From Thermohalobaculum sp039805905 (lineage in GTDB: Bacteria > Pseudomonadota > Alphaproteobacteria > Rhodobacterales > Rhodobacteraceae): a stretch of DNA of 64,000 bases. This document shows positions 15,245 to 23,991 of the stretch, in pieces. The first letter of the stretch is position 1. Every line of letters starts with the position of its first letter. The stretch spans positions 1 to 64,000 of the forward strand of contig JBDIVM010000007.1 of NCBI GenBank assembly GCA_039805905.1. The letters are read 5' to 3'. The position numbers and the translations under genes were made by a program. The notes below the pieces were generated by a model. That model was given only the letters and a program-made list of their open reading frames with translations. It was not told the origin of the DNA and searched no databases.

Positions 15245-16140
15245 GCCGGGTCCCGGGTTGCCCGGGTTTCCGGCCGGGGCGTCTTTCCGGGGACCACAGC
15301 CGCCGCGACCACCCACCATCCCGGCTCCGCATGCCGCAGACGGTCTGCCTGCGCCCGCGCGGACGCTTCGTCGCCGTGCAGGGCGAAGCAGGTCGCGCCG
15401 GAACCCGACATGCGGGCGAGCGGCGCATCCGACAGCGCCGCCAGAACCTGCGCGATCGCCGGGCAGACCGATATTGCCGCCGCCTCCAGGTCGTTGCGCT
15501 GGCAGTCGAGCCAGGCGGCCAGGTCTGCAAACGTCGCGATCCGGCCTCTCGGGCGCTGCCCGGGAGGGTTCTCGCGCCGCTCGACCGCCGCGAAGACGGC
15601 GCCGGTCGCGACCCCGGCGCCGGGGTTGGCAAGGACGATCCAGAACGGCGGCAGCGGTGGCGCGGGCACGAGCTGCTCGCCGATCCCTGCCATCAGCTGG
15701 GGCGAGGGAGCGGCAAGGCAGACCGGCACGTCGGCGCCGAGGCCGAGCGCCAGCCCGTCGGGGATCGCCACGCCCCACATCCGGGAGAGGAGCCGCAGGG
15801 CGGCGGCGGCATCGCTCGATCCGCCGCCGATGCCCGAGGCGACCGGCAGCTGCTTTTCCAGATGCAGGGCGGCGCCCGCCGTGATCCCGTGCGCAGCCGC
15901 CAGCGCACGCGCAGCGCGCAGCACCAGATTGTCGGGCTCGCCGGCCAGAGCCGGCCCGAACGGGCCGGTGACGCGGAGCGACAGCGCCGCCGCGGCGCGC
16001 GCCGCAAGGCGGTCGCCGACGGCCGGGAACACCGCAAGCGAGTCGAGCAGGTGATAACCATCGGCCCGCCTGCCGCGCAGGTGGAGGAAGAGGTTGACCT
16101 TCGCCCGCGCGAGCTCCGCCCGCGCTGCCTCAGCCGCCAT
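15241..16140 (-). CDS. ispE: 4-diphosphocytidyl-2-C-methyl-D-erythritol kinase
   Basis: A 299-residue GHMP kinase of the MEP isoprenoid pathway, phosphorylating CDP-methylerythritol. The start region ARAKVNLFLHLRGRRADGYH is the IspE signature (K14 near the active site, GYH of the substrate loop), and PVASGIGGGSSDAAA is the ATP-binding GHMP motif. ATG 16140 is chosen because it lies just inside the end of the upstream TPR gene (11 bp overlap) and gives the family's normal N-terminus. It is convergent with the thiolase gene and overlaps its stop. Confidence 0.93.
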   Translation of the reverse strand: MAAEAARAELARAKVNLFLHLRGRRADGYHLLDSLAVFPAVGDRLAARAAAALSLRVTGPFGPALAGEPDNLVLRAARALAAAHGITAGAALHLEKQLPVASGIGGGSSDAAAALRLLSRMWGVAIPDGLALGLGADVPVCLAAPSPQLMAGIGEQLVPAPPLPPFWIVLANPGAGVATGAVFAAVERRENPPGQRPRGRIATFADLAAWLDCQRNDLEAAAISVCPAIAQVLAALSDAPLARMSGSGATCFALHGDEASARAQADRLRHAEPGWWVVAAAVVPGKTPRPETRATRDPA

Positions 16141-17875
16141 TCGGCGCCGCGCCGCCCGAACCGATAACCGCCGGATTGCCGGCCGCCGCTTCCTCGGCGA
16201 GGACCGAGTCGAGGCCGGCGGCGAGCTTGCGGCGGATGCGCTCGGCATCCTTCTCCTCCGGTTCGAACGAGAGCGAGCGCTTCCACTGGAACCTGGCTTC
16301 GGTCCGGCGTCCCACCATCCAGAGCGCGTCGCCGAAATGGTCGTTGATCACCGGATCGACGGGCCTGAGCTCCACCGCCCGCTCGAGCTGCTCGACCGCG
16401 CCGGGGAAGTCGCCGAGCCGGTAGAGCACCCAGCCGAGGCTGTCGACGATGTAGCCGTCCTCCGGGCGCTGTTCGACCGCCTTCTCGATCATTTCCCGCG
16501 CCCGATCGAGATTCCGGCCCATCTCGACCCAGCTGTAGCCGAGATAGTTCAGCACCAGCGGCTGATCCGCCTCGAGCTCGAGCGCCTTGAGGAAGTCGGC
16601 TTCGGCCTTCTCCCACTGCTTCGAGCGTTCATGGGCGATGCCGCGCTGGTAGTAGAGCGGCCAGTGCCGCGGCTCGGGAGTGCCGATCAGTGCAATGGCG
16701 CCGTCATAGGCGGCGGCCGCCTCGGCGAACTTGCTCTCCCGGCGCAGGATGTCGCCGAGCGACGTATGCGCCTCGACCGCCTGTGGATAGGCAAGCGCCG
16801 CCTCGCGCAGCACGGCGATCGCCGCATCCGCGCGGCCGGCGGCGCGCAAGGCTTCCGAGCGGCCGATCATGGCGTCGAGCGCCTCGGGAGCATCGGCCGG
16901 GATCGACTCGTAGGCCGCGATCGCGAGGTCATGCTGCTCCGACTGCTCGAGGAGCTCCGCGATCAGCAACCGGGCCTCGATCAGGTCGGGATCGAGATAT
17001 GCGGCAAGCTGGGCATAGGCGAGCGCGATCAGCGTGTTGTTCCCGCGGGCGAGGAAGCCCGATACGCCGAACAGCGCTTCTGCCGCACCCTGAACACCGG
17101 TCTGCACGAGGGGCGGAGGAATCTTTCCGGCCTCCAGCTCACGCGCAAGGATCTCGAGGCGCTTGTCGCCGAGCGTCAGGGCAAGCCGGTCGCCGATGAC
17201 CTGCCGGGCTTCGTCCATCCGGCCGAGCCGCGCAAGTACGCCGGCGCGGACCCGCGCGAGCCGGATGGTACCATTGCCTGACCGCTCGACGGCCCGCTGA
17301 AGCGGCGCGACAGCGGCCTCGTCGTTGCCGGACGCCGCCTCGATCAGGCCGAGATGATAGGCCGCCACGATCTCGCCCGCACCGCCGCCAACCTTCGTCT
17401 CCTCCATCTCGGCGAGCGTGCCGCGTGCGGCGGCAACGTCGCCCGCATCGACTGTGGCCCAGGCATCGATCAGCCTGCCGACGAAGGGCGCATCGTCCGG
17501 CTGATCGGAGGCGAGCGCCTTGCGGGCATTTGCCGGATCGCCCTGCTTCAGCGCGTCGACCGCAAGGACGAGCATGCCCAGGTGGTGGTTGGGGCTTGCG
17601 CCGGAGAGGCGCCGCGCGACGGGCGTGGCGCGCTCGATCTGACCCGCGGCAATCTGCTGGACCATGGCGCGTTCCATCAGGTCGGCATTCTCGGTGTCGC
17701 GTGCCAGCGCCTCGGCATAGAGCCGTGCCGCCTCGGCGATGTCGCCGCGGCGCGCCGCGCTCTCAGCCGCGAGATAGGGACCTGAAATGCCCGGCATGCC
17801 CTGGGCCGGCGCCGTCGCGGGCGCGGCAATCACGAGGGCAAACGCGAGCAGCGCCGCGGAGCGCGACGGGGGCAT
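16130..17875 (-). CDS. Exported tetratricopeptide repeat protein
   Basis: A 581-residue protein. Residues 1-25 are a signal peptide (MPPSRSAALLAFALVIAAPA then PAQG), so it should act in the periplasm. The rest is almost all alpha-helical TPR-like repeats; clear units are SLGDILRRESKFAEAAAAYD, YYQRGIAHERSKQWEKAEAD, VLNYLGYSWVEMGRNLDRAR and DSLGWVLYRLGDFPGAVEQL. It overlaps ispE by 11 bp. TPR proteins scaffold complexes in the envelope; no partner can be named. The start is set by the signal peptide; upstream open frame is not coding in character. Confidence 0.85.
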   Translation of the reverse strand: MPPSRSAALLAFALVIAAPATAPAQGMPGISGPYLAAESAARRGDIAEAARLYAEALARDTENADLMERAMVQQIAAGQIERATPVARRLSGASPNHHLGMLVLAVDALKQGDPANARKALASDQPDDAPFVGRLIDAWATVDAGDVAAARGTLAEMEETKVGGGAGEIVAAYHLGLIEAASGNDEAAVAPLQRAVERSGNGTIRLARVRAGVLARLGRMDEARQVIGDRLALTLGDKRLEILARELEAGKIPPPLVQTGVQGAAEALFGVSGFLARGNNTLIALAYAQLAAYLDPDLIEARLLIAELLEQSEQHDLAIAAYESIPADAPEALDAMIGRSEALRAAGRADAAIAVLREAALAYPQAVEAHTSLGDILRRESKFAEAAAAYDGAIALIGTPEPRHWPLYYQRGIAHERSKQWEKAEADFLKALELEADQPLVLNYLGYSWVEMGRNLDRAREMIEKAVEQRPEDGYIVDSLGWVLYRLGDFPGAVEQLERAVELRPVDPVINDHFGDALWMVGRRTEARFQWKRSLSFEPEEKDAERIRRKLAAGLDSVLAEEAAAGNPAVIGSGGAAPNGG

Positions 17876-17980
17876 GGGGGTCTCACCTGCCAATTCAGCC
17901 TCCAAGCCGGCCTTCCGCGCCGGCGCTGTTGGATCGATGTCACGGGACCGGTGGGTTCCGGGGCGCAGTGCATATATAGT

Positions 17981-17996
17981 GCGGCCGCTCGGCCGC
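17981..17996. repeat. GC-rich perfect inverted repeat in the TPR-phaC intergenic gap
   Basis: GCGGCCGCTCGGCCGC forms two 7-base arms around CT. It lies in the 208 bp gap downstream of phaC and upstream of the TPR gene. It could fold as a hairpin at the end of the phaEC transcript but lacks a T tract, so it is not a standard terminator. An AT-rich CATATATA box next to it (17971-17978) may belong to the TPR promoter. Confidence 0.3.
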
Positions 17997-18083
17997 TGCC
18001 CCCACAATATCGCGCCCGGCCATCGCGACGCAAACCCTGCGGTCAGTTTCGCGTCGAGCGATGCCGGCGCGCCACGATTTCGC

Positions 18084-19187
18084 TCAACCGAGGCGGGCAA
18101 GCCAGCGGATGATCGCCGGGGCGACGATGTCGCGGGCGCGTTCGGACACGAAGACGCCCACATGGCCGGTCGGCGCCTCGATCTCCTCGTAGTCGCGGTC
18201 GCCGAGAATCCGCCCGAGGGCCCGGCTGCAGGGCGGTGGGATGATGTGATCCAGCCGCCCGAATATGTTGAGTACCGGGCAGGTGATGGCGCCGAGATCG
18301 ACCGGCTCGCCGGCGATGCGGAACGTGCCGTGTACGAGGCGGTTTTCCTGATAGAGGCCGATCAGCCATTCCTTGGCCGCGGCGCCCGGCAGGTCGGGCC
18401 GGTCAGCCAGCCATTTCTCCATGCGCAGGAAGGTCTCCATCGCCTCCGCGTCCTCGGCGATCTCGATCAGGCCCGACGTGTACTTTGCCAGCGTCCGCGC
18501 CGGGGCGAGCTGCTGGAACAAGGCGCCGGTCAGCTGCCCGGAGAGGTTCCCGCGCTCGTCCACCAGGGCGGCAAGAAGGTCGGGAGGGAGGCTGCGCACC
18601 CACAGGTTCAGGAGCCCCTCGCGCGCCGGCGACCCTGGGGCGGCCGGATGCATGTCGGCATGGAAGTCGATCGGCGTGACCGCGAGCACGAGTCCGAGAA
18701 CGCTGCCGGGATGGCGGGCCGCGTGGATCGCCGCAAACGTTCCGCCCTGGCAGATTCCGAAGAGCGCCGCCCCGGGACCATGCGTGGCGGCACGCAGAAC
18801 GGCAAGGGCGTCGCCGAGATGGTGGTCCGCATAGTCGGTGAAGTCCTTGAACCTGTCACCCCTGCCCGGGTTGCCCCAGTCGATCACCCAGACATCGGCA
18901 CCGGCCTCGAGCAGGCGGCGCACGAGCGAACGGCCTGGCTCGAGGTCGGTCATGCTCTGCCGGCCGATCAGGCCATGCAGGATCAGGAGCGGTCCGATCC
19001 GGGGACCGGAGTCCGCCAGCGGACGATACCGGAAGAGCCGGATCTTGCCGTCCCGCCAGACCTCGTCGCGTGGGGTGGTGGCGATCTCGACGGTCGCGCC
19101 GCCTCTGGTCGCGGCAAGGCGACGGCCGAGCGCGATGACCCGGCGCGCGACCGATGCAGGGTCGGGCGCGATGGCTGGGCCTGTCAT
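18084..19187 (-). CDS. phaC: Class III poly(3-hydroxyalkanoate) synthase subunit PhaC
   Basis: A 367-residue alpha/beta-hydrolase. The lipase-like box reads FGICQGG with C146 as the nucleophile, the feature that sets PHA synthases apart from lipases; the Asp is in FGRLDHIIPP and the His in TGHVGVFVS. The length (about 360 residues, versus about 600 for class I) and the adjacent PhaE-type gene mark class III. It polymerises 3-hydroxyacyl-CoA to storage polyester on granule surfaces. The ATG at 19187 overlaps the phaE stop by 4 bp. Most alphaproteobacteria use class I PhaC, so this is less common. Confidence 0.88.
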   Translation of the reverse strand: MTGPAIAPDPASVARRVIALGRRLAATRGGATVEIATTPRDEVWRDGKIRLFRYRPLADSGPRIGPLLILHGLIGRQSMTDLEPGRSLVRRLLEAGADVWVIDWGNPGRGDRFKDFTDYADHHLGDALAVLRAATHGPGAALFGICQGGTFAAIHAARHPGSVLGLVLAVTPIDFHADMHPAAPGSPAREGLLNLWVRSLPPDLLAALVDERGNLSGQLTGALFQQLAPARTLAKYTSGLIEIAEDAEAMETFLRMEKWLADRPDLPGAAAKEWLIGLYQENRLVHGTFRIAGEPVDLGAITCPVLNIFGRLDHIIPPPCSRALGRILGDRDYEEIEAPTGHVGVFVSERARDIVAPAIIRWLARLG

Positions 19188-19885
19188 CGCTCCGGGTCCA
19201 GCCGCGGCCGCAGCGCGCGGAGCTCGCGGCGGAGGGCGTGCACGGCCTCCTGCAGGTCGTCGAGCTCGGCCCGCGTCGGCAGGCCGAGGAGCTCCGCCAG
19301 CTTGCCGGTATGCTTGCGGAGCACGGCGGCTAGGGCAAGCCGGGCCCGGATCACCTCGCGCTGGGCGTCGAGGAAATCCTCCGAGCGCTGTGCCAAGTCG
19401 AGCTCGACATCGGCGGCGCTCTGCCAGAGCCGCTGGATGCGCTGCCAGTCGGGCGCCTTGCCATACTTGCCGAGTTCGGCGGCGAAACGCTGGAAGGCCC
19501 TGAGCCAGGCCGCTGCCAGCACGCCCCGGTAGCGATCCAGGGCTGCCGCATAGGCGAGCCACTCGGCCGACCCGTGGACGAATGACCGCCCGGCGCTCGA
19601 GGGGTCGCTGCCCGTGCCAGCACCGAACCAGTTCCAGAGATCGCCGAAACCGCCGGCGCCACCCGCATCCATCCAGCTGACCGGGTCGAAGGGCCCGCCT
19701 GCCGCGGCCGGCCCCGCGGCCCCGCTGGCCTCCGCATAGGTGCGGGCGAAACGGGTCCAGGCGGCGAAGAGCGCGGCACAGCGTTCGCGGAACGACTCGG
19801 GCATTGCCGTGGAATCGAGAAAGGCCCGGCTGCTCTGTTGCCACAGCCGGAAAGGATCCCGATCCGCATCGCCCTGCTCGGACAT
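19184..19885 (-). CDS. phaE: Class III PHA synthase subunit PhaE
   Basis: A 233-residue protein rich in Trp, Ala and Arg that ends in a helical, coiled-coil-like region (LPTRAELDDLQEAVHALRRE). PhaE is needed for activity of class III PhaC; the catalytic residues are all in PhaC. Identification rests on the KLAELLGLPTRAELDDL region, typical of PhaE C-termini, and on the 4 bp overlap with phaC. It is shorter than the roughly 330-360 residues I expect for class III PhaE. ATG 19885 is chosen; an in-frame GTG at 19915 would add 10 residues, and neither has a good ribosome binding site. Confidence 0.75.
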   Translation of the reverse strand: MSEQGDADRDPFRLWQQSSRAFLDSTAMPESFRERCAALFAAWTRFARTYAEASGAAGPAAAGGPFDPVSWMDAGGAGGFGDLWNWFGAGTGSDPSSAGRSFVHGSAEWLAYAAALDRYRGVLAAAWLRAFQRFAAELGKYGKAPDWQRIQRLWQSAADVELDLAQRSEDFLDAQREVIRARLALAAVLRKHTGKLAELLGLPTRAELDDLQEAVHALRRELRALRPRLDPER

Positions 19886-19951
19886 GGAGCCGAGCCTAGC
19901 CGCGAAGACTGCCACTTGGCAAAGCCCGATCGGCGGCCCGGGATGCCCGGG

Positions 19952-21493
19952 TCACCGCAGGCTCCGGAGCGCCTCGATGACCGCTTCGAGGTCGGCCCCT
20001 GACAGCCCCTGCGAGGGCATCGTTGTGCCCGGTGCGAAGCTCTCGGAATCGGCCAGGTAGGCGCGCAGCGACGCCTCGTCCCAGGTGCCCCCCATTCCGG
20101 CGAGCGCGGGTGAGTACGCGTGCCGCGTATCGGCGCCGATCGCACGGTCCCAGACCTGCCAGAGGCCGGGCCCCGCGAGACGCGGCGCCACCGGACCGAG
20201 CGCGTGGCATTTCGCGCAGCCATCGAGCGCCTTTGGCGCATCGAACGCGACATCGCCGCCGCCCTGGTTCGATACGATCGCCAGATAGGGCTCCTCGTCG
20301 AGCAGCGCGGCGATCTCGCCGGTCGGAAGCACTAGGACATCGCGGATCCGTGCGTCGAGATCGATCGGCTCGGCCAGCACCACCCGCGGCCCTTCCTCGA
20401 CATGCAGCCGGAACAGCTTCCCGGCCCTCAGCGAGCCGACGATCAGGTCGCCGTCCCAGAACGGGAACTCCGGCCCGGAAATCTCGTCGACCGCGGACGT
20501 GGCGATGGACGGCACCCAGGAATAGACCGGCTTCTCGTAGCCCTCGTGCCGTGCCTGGACCTCGCCGCTCGGCGGGAAGAAGAACTTGCCGTAGTCTGAC
20601 CCGTAGCTGACATGCGGCCAGCCATAGTCGCGGCCCGGCAGGATCCGGTTCAGCTCGTCGCCGCCCGCCGGCCCGTGTTCGGTCGACCAGATCGTGCCAT
20701 CCCGCGCGACCGCGAGTCCCTGGGGATTGCGGTGGCCAAGACTGAGGATGCGGGCCTCGCCGGTATCCGGATCGACGGTGAAGAGCTTGCCGTAGCTGAC
20801 GTTCGGGTCGCTCGGGTATATCGTCTCACGGCTCTCGCGGTGATTGTCGATGCCGAAATCGCTGACCGTCATGAGCAGGCGCCCGTCGGACCCGAACTCC
20901 AGGATGCCGCCGGTCTGGTCGAGATGGGTCCGGAACGACGCCTCGATGCAGGGAGTGGTCTCGAAGATCTTCTGCCACGGTCCGGCGGGACGGACGCCGG
21001 GCCCCGTGCCATCGAGCAGCATCTTCGAGAGCGCGAGCGCGCTGCAGCCGCGATCGGGATGGGCGATGTTGTGGGCCACGAAGAGCTCCCATCCGCCGGG
21101 CGTGCGGCGGACCTCGATTCCCTTCGCGCCGACATATCTGCGCTCGTCCGAGAGCTCGATCAGGTCCTGCAGCGCGCCGAAGTCGAAGGGTGCCGGGATG
21201 TCGAGCCGGTCGAAGCCGGAACGGTCCGGACGCATCAGGTGGAATCCGCCCTCGCGGGTGACCACCAGCACGTCGCTGCCCCAGAGCGCCATCGCGCCGC
21301 CGCTGCCCGGATCGGGCGGCGCTTCGACGAAATCGACCCAGATCGGATACTGGGCGGTCTCGATCAGCGCGCGTTCCGGCGTGAACCAGTATTTCGAGCG
21401 GAGCTTGATGTCGATGTAGGGGATGCTCTGCCCCATCGTGAAGCCGATCCAGATACCGACGATCAGGATCAGCAGCAGGACGCCCCGCTTCAT
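19952..21493 (-). CDS. PQQ-dependent sugar dehydrogenase fused to a cytochrome c domain
   Basis: A 513-residue protein. An N-terminal membrane or signal segment (residues 3-20, LLLILIVGIWIGFTMG) is followed by a six-bladed propeller of the soluble aldose/glucose-sorbosone dehydrogenase type: LGHRNPQGLAV, STEHGPAGGDELN and GRDYGWPHVSYG are its hallmarks for PQQ and calcium binding. The C-terminal 88 residues carry a c-type heme motif (C426-A-K-C-H430) and a likely axial Met (M492, in TTMPSQG). The fusion would pass electrons from PQQ directly to heme in the periplasm. Substrate unknown. It stands 36-66 bp from phaE but is probably unrelated to it. Confidence 0.88.
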   Translation of the reverse strand: MKRGVLLLILIVGIWIGFTMGQSIPYIDIKLRSKYWFTPERALIETAQYPIWVDFVEAPPDPGSGGAMALWGSDVLVVTREGGFHLMRPDRSGFDRLDIPAPFDFGALQDLIELSDERRYVGAKGIEVRRTPGGWELFVAHNIAHPDRGCSALALSKMLLDGTGPGVRPAGPWQKIFETTPCIEASFRTHLDQTGGILEFGSDGRLLMTVSDFGIDNHRESRETIYPSDPNVSYGKLFTVDPDTGEARILSLGHRNPQGLAVARDGTIWSTEHGPAGGDELNRILPGRDYGWPHVSYGSDYGKFFFPPSGEVQARHEGYEKPVYSWVPSIATSAVDEISGPEFPFWDGDLIVGSLRAGKLFRLHVEEGPRVVLAEPIDLDARIRDVLVLPTGEIAALLDEEPYLAIVSNQGGGDVAFDAPKALDGCAKCHALGPVAPRLAGPGLWQVWDRAIGADTRHAYSPALAGMGGTWDEASLRAYLADSESFAPGTTMPSQGLSGADLEAVIEALRSLR

Positions 21494-21860
21494 CGGGCGC
21501 CTCCGCCGGGCGTTTCAAGCCAGTCACTGCGACGCGCCGCGCGCGCCGCTCCACGCGGCCCCGCTGTCACGATCAAGCCCCCCACCTCTCGCGCGCCGGT
21601 ATCACCGGCACCTCGTTCGCTGCCCGTATGGTCCGGCCCTTTCTACATCAGCCCGGCGCCGATCGCCAGCCACGCACGGGCATGGCGCACGCATCCAACC
21701 CCATCGTGGAGCAACATTTCGCCCAGTAGCGGGGTGAAGCGGTCGGAATCGCCCGCCCCGCCCCATTCCGCCTGGACCGGCGCGTCGTCTGCGATATCCG
21801 GCGCACCGCGCCTGCGCCTGCCGCAGGTCCATTCCCATCAGGCGAGGTCCATCGGCGGAC
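21494..21860. other. Intergenic stretch without a convincing gene
   Basis: This 367 bp between the PQQ dehydrogenase start and the end of the hydroxyacid dehydrogenase gene holds only short shadow frames with no conserved motif. I see no tRNA, strong hairpin or clear promoter box. It should contain the promoter of the PQQ dehydrogenase gene near 21500-21600. Confidence 0.5.
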
Positions 21861-22847
21861 TCACAGCATCGAGGGCAGCACCTGGTCGGGCGGGCGGTGG
21901 CCGTCGGCGAAGGTCTTGATGTTGATGATGACCTTCTCGCCCATCTCGATCCGGCCCTCCTCGGTGGCCGAGCCCATATGCGGCAGCAGCACCACATTCG
22001 GCAGGGCCATCAGCCGCGGATTCACCGCCGGCGCGCGCTCGAACACGTCGAGCCCGGCGCCCGAGAGCTCGCCCTTCACCAGCATCCGGGTCAGCGCGTT
22101 CTCGTCGATCACCTCGCCCCGCGCGGTGTTGACGATGTAGGCCGCGGGCTTCATCAGCGCGAGGCGGCGGGCCGACAGCAGGTGGAAGGTCGCCGGCGTG
22201 TGCGGGCAGTTCACGCTGAGGATGTCGATCCGGGCGAGCATCTGGTCGAGGCTCTCCCAGTAGGTCGCGTCGAGCTCGGTCTCAAGATCCTCGTGGACCC
22301 GGCGGCGGTTGTGGTAGTGGATCTGCAGCCCGAATGCCCGTGCCCGCCGTGCGACCGCCGACCCGATCCGGCCCATGCCGAGGATGCCCAGCCGCTTGCC
22401 CCAGATCCGGCGGCCCATGATCGCGGTCGGCGACCAGCCCTGCCAGTCGCCGGACTGCATCAGCTGGATGCCCTCCTTGAGCCGGCGCGGCACGGCGAGA
22501 ATCAGCGCCATGGTCATGTCGGCGGTGTCTTCGGTCAGAACGCCGGGCGTGTTGGAGACGAGAACGCCGCGCCGGCGGGCGGTCTCGACGTCGATATGGT
22601 CGACCCCGGCGCCGTAGTTCGCGATCAGCTTCAGCCGCTCGCCGGCCTGGGCCAGCAGCTTCTGGTCGATCCGGTCGGTCAGCGTCGGGACGAGAACATC
22701 CGCCGTGCGCAGCGCTTCCGCGAGCTCGGCCTCGGTCAGCGGTGTGTCCGTCTCGTTGAGCCGGACCTCGAAGAGTTCGCGCATCCGGGTCTCCACCGCC
22801 TCGGGCAGCTTGCGGGTGACGACGACGGTGATGCGCTTGCGGGGCAT
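21861..22847 (-). CDS. D-2-hydroxyacid dehydrogenase (glyoxylate/hydroxypyruvate reductase type)
   Basis: A 328-residue NAD(P)-dependent dehydrogenase. NYGAGVDHID, the Rossmann GMGRIG at 157-162, VNCPHTPAT, the catalytic R243 in NTARGEVIDE, AGLDVFERAP and the LPHMGSAT His region are all present. It is closest in character to GyaR/D-glycerate dehydrogenases, which interconvert glyoxylate and glycolate or hydroxypyruvate and D-glycerate. ATG 22847 gives the family's usual MPRKRITVVVTRKLP start. It is divergent from an SH3-domain protein gene. Confidence 0.9.
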   Translation of the reverse strand: MPRKRITVVVTRKLPEAVETRMRELFEVRLNETDTPLTEAELAEALRTADVLVPTLTDRIDQKLLAQAGERLKLIANYGAGVDHIDVETARRRGVLVSNTPGVLTEDTADMTMALILAVPRRLKEGIQLMQSGDWQGWSPTAIMGRRIWGKRLGILGMGRIGSAVARRARAFGLQIHYHNRRRVHEDLETELDATYWESLDQMLARIDILSVNCPHTPATFHLLSARRLALMKPAAYIVNTARGEVIDENALTRMLVKGELSGAGLDVFERAPAVNPRLMALPNVVLLPHMGSATEEGRIEMGEKVIINIKTFADGHRPPDQVLPSML

Positions 22848-23003
22848 GGGCGGATTTCCCTGTTCGCTTCGGCCTGCCTCCCGTGATAAGTTCTCGCGGG
22901 CGGCGATTGAAGGGCCAATCGGCCCCGCCGCCCCAAATTCGAGGCCGGACCAACCGGTGGCGAGAGGCAGGAGCACGAGGCGAAATTCCGTGGGCGAGAT
23001 CCC

Positions 23004-23567
23004 GTGACGGTGAACCCGGCGAGCAGCCGGCGGCGGGCCGTGCCTGGCATGCGTGCGGCTGCGGCATTGCTCGCGGTCGCGGGCATTTTCACCGCGGGCA
23101 TCATCGCCCCTCCGGCCGCCGGTGCCGGCGAGCGGGACGTGGGCGCCGAGACCAAGCTGCCGCTGCCGCGCTATGTCTCGATCCGGGCCGACACCGTCAA
23201 TGCCCGGCGCGGCCCCGGCCTCGATTACCGGATCGACTGGGTTTTCCAGCGCGCCGGGCTGCCCGTGCGGATCATCGACGAGTACCAGCACTGGCGGCGC
23301 ATCGTCGACTCCGACGATGCGGGTGGCTGGGTCTATCATGCGCTGCTTACCGCGCGGCGGACCGCGCTGGTGACGGCGGAAAGAGTGGCGCTCCGGTCCG
23401 AGCCGGCCGACACGTCCGCTGCCAGGGCCATCGCCGAGCAGGGCGTGGTCGCGGCGCTCGAGCGATGCCGGCCCGACTGGTGCGAAGTTACCGCGGGCAA
23501 CCGCAGCGGCTGGGTTCCGAAGTCGGCGATCTGGGGCGTGGACCCCGACGAGGTCTTCGGAGACTGA
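23004..23567 (+). CDS. Exported bacterial SH3-domain protein
   Basis: A 187-residue protein with an N-terminal export signal (hydrophobic stretch AAAALLAVAGIFTAGIIAP after RRR) and two SH3-like modules: VSIRADTVNARRGPGLDYRIDWVFQ with the HWRRIVDSDDAGGWVYHALL end, then ALRSEPADTSAARAIAEQGVV with WCEVTAGNRSGWVPKSAIWG. Such domains bind peptidoglycan or other envelope ligands. The start is uncertain: GTG 23004, GTG 23010 or ATG 23049 all keep a signal peptide. It is divergently transcribed from the hydroxyacid dehydrogenase gene. Confidence 0.85.
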   Translation: MTVNPASSRRRAVPGMRAAAALLAVAGIFTAGIIAPPAAGAGERDVGAETKLPLPRYVSIRADTVNARRGPGLDYRIDWVFQRAGLPVRIIDEYQHWRRIVDSDDAGGWVYHALLTARRTALVTAERVALRSEPADTSAARAIAEQGVVAALERCRPDWCEVTAGNRSGWVPKSAIWGVDPDEVFGD

Positions 23568-23717
23568 CCGGGTGCCCCTCCGCATTGCGCCGCGCCGGCC
23601 CGATGCGGCGGAACGTGCCCTTCGCTTGTATGCGGGAACGCGCCGGCCTACCTTGGCAGGCAGGCCCGGAGGCATCCGGCCGCAGGCCGCGGCGGAACCC
23701 GAACCAGGGAGGGGCAC

Positions 23718-23975
23718 ATGTCGCTCACGGGAATCTGCGATCGCGTAACCCGCGAAATCCAGGCTATCGCCCAGTCGCTGTCGTCCGAGCAGAAGGAGGC
23801 GATCGCGCGGATCGTCCGCCAGGGGGTCACCGACGCGTCGAATCGAGCACATGACGAATACGCCGAGATCGCCCGCGAGATCTGCGGCGCCGACATGGAC
23901 ATGGCGCACAAGCTGCAGCGGCGCATGGAGCAGCAGCGCGACCTTCTGATCGCCAATCTGAGCGCGATGCGCTGA
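23718..23975 (+). CDS. Small cytoplasmic helical protein, unrecognised
   Basis: An 85-residue, charged, probably all-helical protein with no signal peptide or membrane segment. It has a clear ribosome binding site (CAGGGAGGGGCAC before ATG 23718) and codon usage like its neighbours. I do not recognise a family. It is convergent with mch, 16 bp apart, and stands alone behind the SH3-protein gene (150 bp gap). It has two cysteines and a Met-rich centre (ADMDMAHKLQRRMEQQ). Confidence 0.65.
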   Translation: MSLTGICDRVTREIQAIAQSLSSEQKEAIARIVRQGVTDASNRAHDEYAEIAREICGADMDMAHKLQRRMEQQRDLLIANLSAMR

Positions 23976-23991
23976 CGGTGCCGCCGCGCCC

